Shown here: positions 61,763 through 64,000 of the stretch, piece by piece
Position numbering within the stretch: the first letter of the stretch is position 1
Layout: each line of letters opens with the position of its first letter
Assembly: GCA_963756025.1 (NCBI GenBank)
Contig: CAVWMF010000008.1
Span: forward strand, 310,001 to 374,000
From: Bog-473 sp963756025
GTDB taxonomy: Bacteria; Actinomycetota; Acidimicrobiia; Acidimicrobiales; RAAP-2
Direction of reading: 5' to 3'
DNA length: 64,000 nucleotides
Program-made: the position numbers and the translations under genes
The notes under the pieces: generated by a model
The model's database searches: none
Seen by the model: the letters and a program-made list of their open reading frames with translations, nothing else
Told to the model about the DNA's origin: nothing

Positions 61763-63238
61763 ATGGCAACGCGACGCAAGGACACGCCCGGCGACAAGAG
61801 CGAGGCGGCCCTGAAGACGTATCGGGCCAAGCGGAATGCGGCCAAGACCCCGGAACCCATGGGGGGTCGCACCCCCGGCCGGCGCCGGGACGACCGGCCG
61901 GTCTTCGTCATCCAGGAGCACCACGCCCGGGCGCTGCATTGGGACTTCCGGCTCGAACACGAAGGCGTGCTGGTTTCATGGGCGCTACCCAAAGGTGTGC
62001 CGGAAGACCCGAAATCCAACCACCTGGCCGTCCACACCGAAGACCACCCCCTGGACTACGGATCGTTCGAGGGCGACATTCCCGCGGGGGAGTATGGCGG
62101 GGGCCAGGTCAAAATCTGGGATCACGGCCACTTCGAGGTGGAGAAATGGCGTCCCGACGAGGTCATGGTGGTGCTCCATGGTTCGAAGGTCAACGGTCGC
62201 TATGTCCTGTTCCCCACGGGCGGGAAGAACTGGATGATCCATCGCATGGACCCCGCTCCCGAGGGTTTTTACCCACTGCCGGAGAAAGTGCGGCCGATGT
62301 TGGCCACCCTGGGAACGCTCCCCGACGACGACGACGAGGGATGGGCCTTCGAAATAAAGTGGGACGGCGTACGGGCGATCTCGTTCGTCGAGGGTGGGCG
62401 GATCCGGATGATGAGCCGCAATGACAAGGACCTCACCCCTTCCTTCCCCGAGTTCCGGGAGCTGGGAGAGTTCCTCGGGTCACGGCCTTGCGTGCTGGAC
62501 GGGGAGATCGTTGTCCTCGGGGAGAACGGAACTCCTGACTTCGGACGTCTGCAGCACCGCCTGCATCTGGCGAGTGCCAACGCGGTCAAGAGGCAAAGTG
62601 CAGAATCACCGGCGAGTTACGTGCTCTTCGATGTTCTTCATCTCGATGGTCACCCACTGTTCGCTCTCTCCTACGACGAGCGGCGGGCGCGACTCGAAGG
62701 GCTCGGGCTTTCCGGTGCCTCGTTCGCCACGGCGGATTCATTCCGCCATGTCAAGGGGAGTGACATCCTCCGGGCGACGGAGGAGTCCGGCCTCGAAGGG
62801 GTGGTGGCCAAAAAGCGCGGTTCGCCCTACCTCGAGGGCAAACGGAGTGACGCATGGATCAAGATCAAGAACGTACGGACCCAAGAAGTTGTCATCGGCG
62901 GCTGGACCGATGGAGCGGGAAACCGGGCCGGAGGGATCGGCGCCCTCCTTCTCGGGATCCACTCCGGGGACGGCCTACGTTTTGTCGGCAAGGTCGGCAC
63001 CGGATTCAGTGACGACGATCGTGCGGCACTGATGGATCTGCTTCGGCCGGCCGCGGGGGCGACGAATCCGTTCACCCCGGCGTCTGCCATTAAGGAACGC
63101 CAGCCCCACTTCGTCAAGCCCGCACTCGTCGGCGAAGTGCGCTTCGGCGAGTGGACGCAGGCCGGGCGCCTCCGCCATCCGGTGTGGCGTGGTCTGCGGC
63201 CGGACAAGAGCCCTCAGGACGTCGTCGTCGAGTCCTGA
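61763..63238 (+). CDS. ligD: ATP-dependent DNA ligase with 3'-phosphoesterase domain (LigD)
   Basis: 491 aa from ATG 61763. The N-terminal phosphoesterase (about 45-160) has HHARALHWDFRLEHEG, HTEDHPLDYGSFEGDIPAGE and YGGGQVKIWDHG. The ligase (about 195-485) has FEIKWDGVRAISFVEGGRIR, with adenylated K199, GSRPCVLDGEIVVL, EESGLEGVVAKKRGSPYLEG and RSDAWIKIKNVRTQEVVIGG. With the separate Pol gene it makes a split LigD. It repairs double-strand breaks with Ku, whose gene is outside the window. Confidence 0.94.
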   Translation: MATRRKDTPGDKSEAALKTYRAKRNAAKTPEPMGGRTPGRRRDDRPVFVIQEHHARALHWDFRLEHEGVLVSWALPKGVPEDPKSNHLAVHTEDHPLDYGSFEGDIPAGEYGGGQVKIWDHGHFEVEKWRPDEVMVVLHGSKVNGRYVLFPTGGKNWMIHRMDPAPEGFYPLPEKVRPMLATLGTLPDDDDEGWAFEIKWDGVRAISFVEGGRIRMMSRNDKDLTPSFPEFRELGEFLGSRPCVLDGEIVVLGENGTPDFGRLQHRLHLASANAVKRQSAESPASYVLFDVLHLDGHPLFALSYDERRARLEGLGLSGASFATADSFRHVKGSDILRATEESGLEGVVAKKRGSPYLEGKRSDAWIKIKNVRTQEVVIGGWTDGAGNRAGGIGALLLGIHSGDGLRFVGKVGTGFSDDDRAALMDLLRPAAGATNPFTPASAIKERQPHFVKPALVGEVRFGEWTQAGRLRHPVWRGLRPDKSPQDVVVES

Positions 63239-63246
63239 GTCGCCAC

Positions 63247-63411
63247 CTACCAACGATAGAAACGGTGACGTCCGGCGGTTTCGCCCCGGCCGATCGCCGC
63301 GCCGACGAGCCAGAGCACGAAGAAGACAATGGCCACGATCCACAACAGGTGTACGGCGAATCCGATGCCGAAGAAGAGCAGGACGAGCAACAGGGCCACT
63401 AAGAGGATCAT
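63247..63411 (-). CDS. Tiny hydrophobic membrane protein
   Basis: 54 aa from ATG 63411, with AGGAAG six bases upstream. Two hydrophobic helices (MILLVALLLVLLFFGIGFAV and WIVAIVFFVLWLVGAAIG) and a basic tail. This is the common 'hydrophobic/lmo0937-type' small protein of Gram-positive bacteria. Function unknown. Confidence 0.7.
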   Translation of the reverse strand: MILLVALLLVLLFFGIGFAVHLLWIVAIVFFVLWLVGAAIGRGETAGRHRFYRW

Positions 63412-63447
63412 GGCATCTTCCTACCCGGCCCATCGGGTTGACAAACC

Positions 63448-64000
63448 TCAGGACCTTCGTTCGATCGCGTGCTCCGCATGAACGTGTTGTGCCCGATTGT
63501 TCGTCGCATCGCCCTCCCGTGAGGCCAGCCATTCGCTCTGGGTCATGGCTGCCGTGGTGAATCCGACCGCAACCTCTTGCTCGGGTCGTCGTCGGTTCTG
63601 TGTGGCCTGCAGTGCGAGTGACTTCTGATCGGCTTCGGTGAGCGGCGGCTGTACGAGGCCTCTGGGCCAAAGATGCCGAGCCAGCACGGTATTCAGTTCG
63701 GCCGCGTAGATCGTTATCTGGGAACCGAGATAGATGAAGGCGACCAGTCCGAGGACCACCCCGAACGTCCCGTAGGTCGTGCTGTCGTTCTTGAGGTCAT
63801 GGCCGATCAGGTAGCCGCCCACCGCTTGGAGAATCGTCCAGGCAATGCCTCCGAATATGGCACCGGCCACGAGTTGGCGGCTTGGCACCGACGTGGGTGT
63901 GAGGACCCGGAAGGCGCCGAAATACGTTGCGATATTCACCACGATGGCGAGAGCTTCACTGACGACGCCCAACGCGACGTTGTGTCGCCCGAAGGTGCCG
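63448..64000 (-). CDS. YihY/virulence factor BrkB-type membrane protein, C-terminal part
   Basis: Open to the window's end; 184 codons shown. Helices: LAIVVNIATYFGAFRVL, LVAGAIFGGIAWTILQAVGG and TYGTFGVVLGLVAFIYLGSQ, followed by ITIYAAELNTVLARHLWPRG, the end of YihY/BrkB proteins. A hydrophilic tail of about 70 residues follows. The N-terminal part lies outside the window. Putative lipid or small-molecule transport; unproven. Confidence 0.87.
   Translation of the reverse strand, partial: GTFGRHNVALGVVSEALAIVVNIATYFGAFRVLTPTSVPSRQLVAGAIFGGIAWTILQAVGGYLIGHDLKNDSTTYGTFGVVLGLVAFIYLGSQITIYAAELNTVLARHLWPRGLVQPPLTEADQKSLALQATQNRRRPEQEVAVGFTTAAMTQSEWLASREGDATNNRAQHVHAEHAIERRS

Overview
The window is high-GC DNA with tightly packed genes, frequent GTG starts and many ATGA/GTGA stop-start overlaps. 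Two WhiB-type Fe-S regulators, a UPF0182 membrane protein, an actinobacterial-type succinate dehydrogenase, a DUF2342-like protein, an LLM (F420/flavin) oxidoreductase and a DevR/DevS-like two-component pair point to Actinomycetota. A lone MreB and the mix of CoA-ester and P450 genes fit Acidimicrobiia, but that class assignment is inference.

1-19.5 kb is mostly housekeeping: the sdhA/sdhC end of a succinate dehydrogenase operon with a divergent LysR regulator, a MoxR-like ATPase/VWA pair, two whiB genes, glutamate formimidoyltransferase, a DUF2342-like protein, a probably inactive HtrA-like membrane protein, MreB, a HEAT-repeat protein, a PDZ/Lon-type secreted protease (frameshifted), a DivIVA-domain protein whose C-terminus resembles a phage head-morphogenesis domain, a UPF0182 protein and an initiator tRNA-Met.

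19.5-33.7 kb is accessory: a TetR/ABM divergon with a palindromic operator, a decayed VOC pseudogene, two alpha/beta hydrolases, two acyl-CoA dehydrogenases, VOC, thioesterase, PEP-mutase/isocitrate-lyase-type and NTF2 proteins, a P450 and two DHFR-like reductases.

33.6-38.7 kb looks like a DosR (DevR)-type dormancy/hypoxia island: a globin remnant, an acetyltransferase, a GAF sensor kinase, a NarL/DevR response regulator, an unidentified small protein, an XRE-PPOX protein and a zinc alcohol dehydrogenase. Four transcription units carry GGGACC-type boxes centred about 43 bp upstream of the start codon, with a -10-like hexamer 6-7 nt before it, suggesting leaderless activator-dependent promoters. 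At two loci the boxes are paired exactly 22 bp apart.

38.7-43.8 kb holds a second CoA/P450 catabolic set (CoA transferase, P450, DUF6285-like, phosphotransferase, lipocalin-like).

43.9-51.8 kb is a probable light-response cluster. A B12-binding regulator with the CarH ligand residues sits between photolyase/SDR on one strand and FAD amine oxidase, DUF1365, CFA synthase, SRPBCC and TIGR01777 epimerase on the other, with a perfect inverted repeat over both divergent promoters.

51.8-64 kb carries an amidohydrolase, a P450/ferredoxin pair, a UBP zinc finger plus a cNMP-binding TrxR-like flavoprotein, a GAF-PAS-GAF-PP2C phosphatase, an MFS transporter, a split LigD repair system, a tiny membrane protein and the C-terminal half of a YihY/BrkB-type protein.

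Several otherwise intact genes (about 13.16, 29.43, 33.59, 34.40, 50.60 and 54.09 kb) are broken by single-base indels. This is either a sequencing/consensus problem or real decay, and it affects how those genes should be read. No CRISPR array, insertion sequence, rRNA or replication origin was seen.
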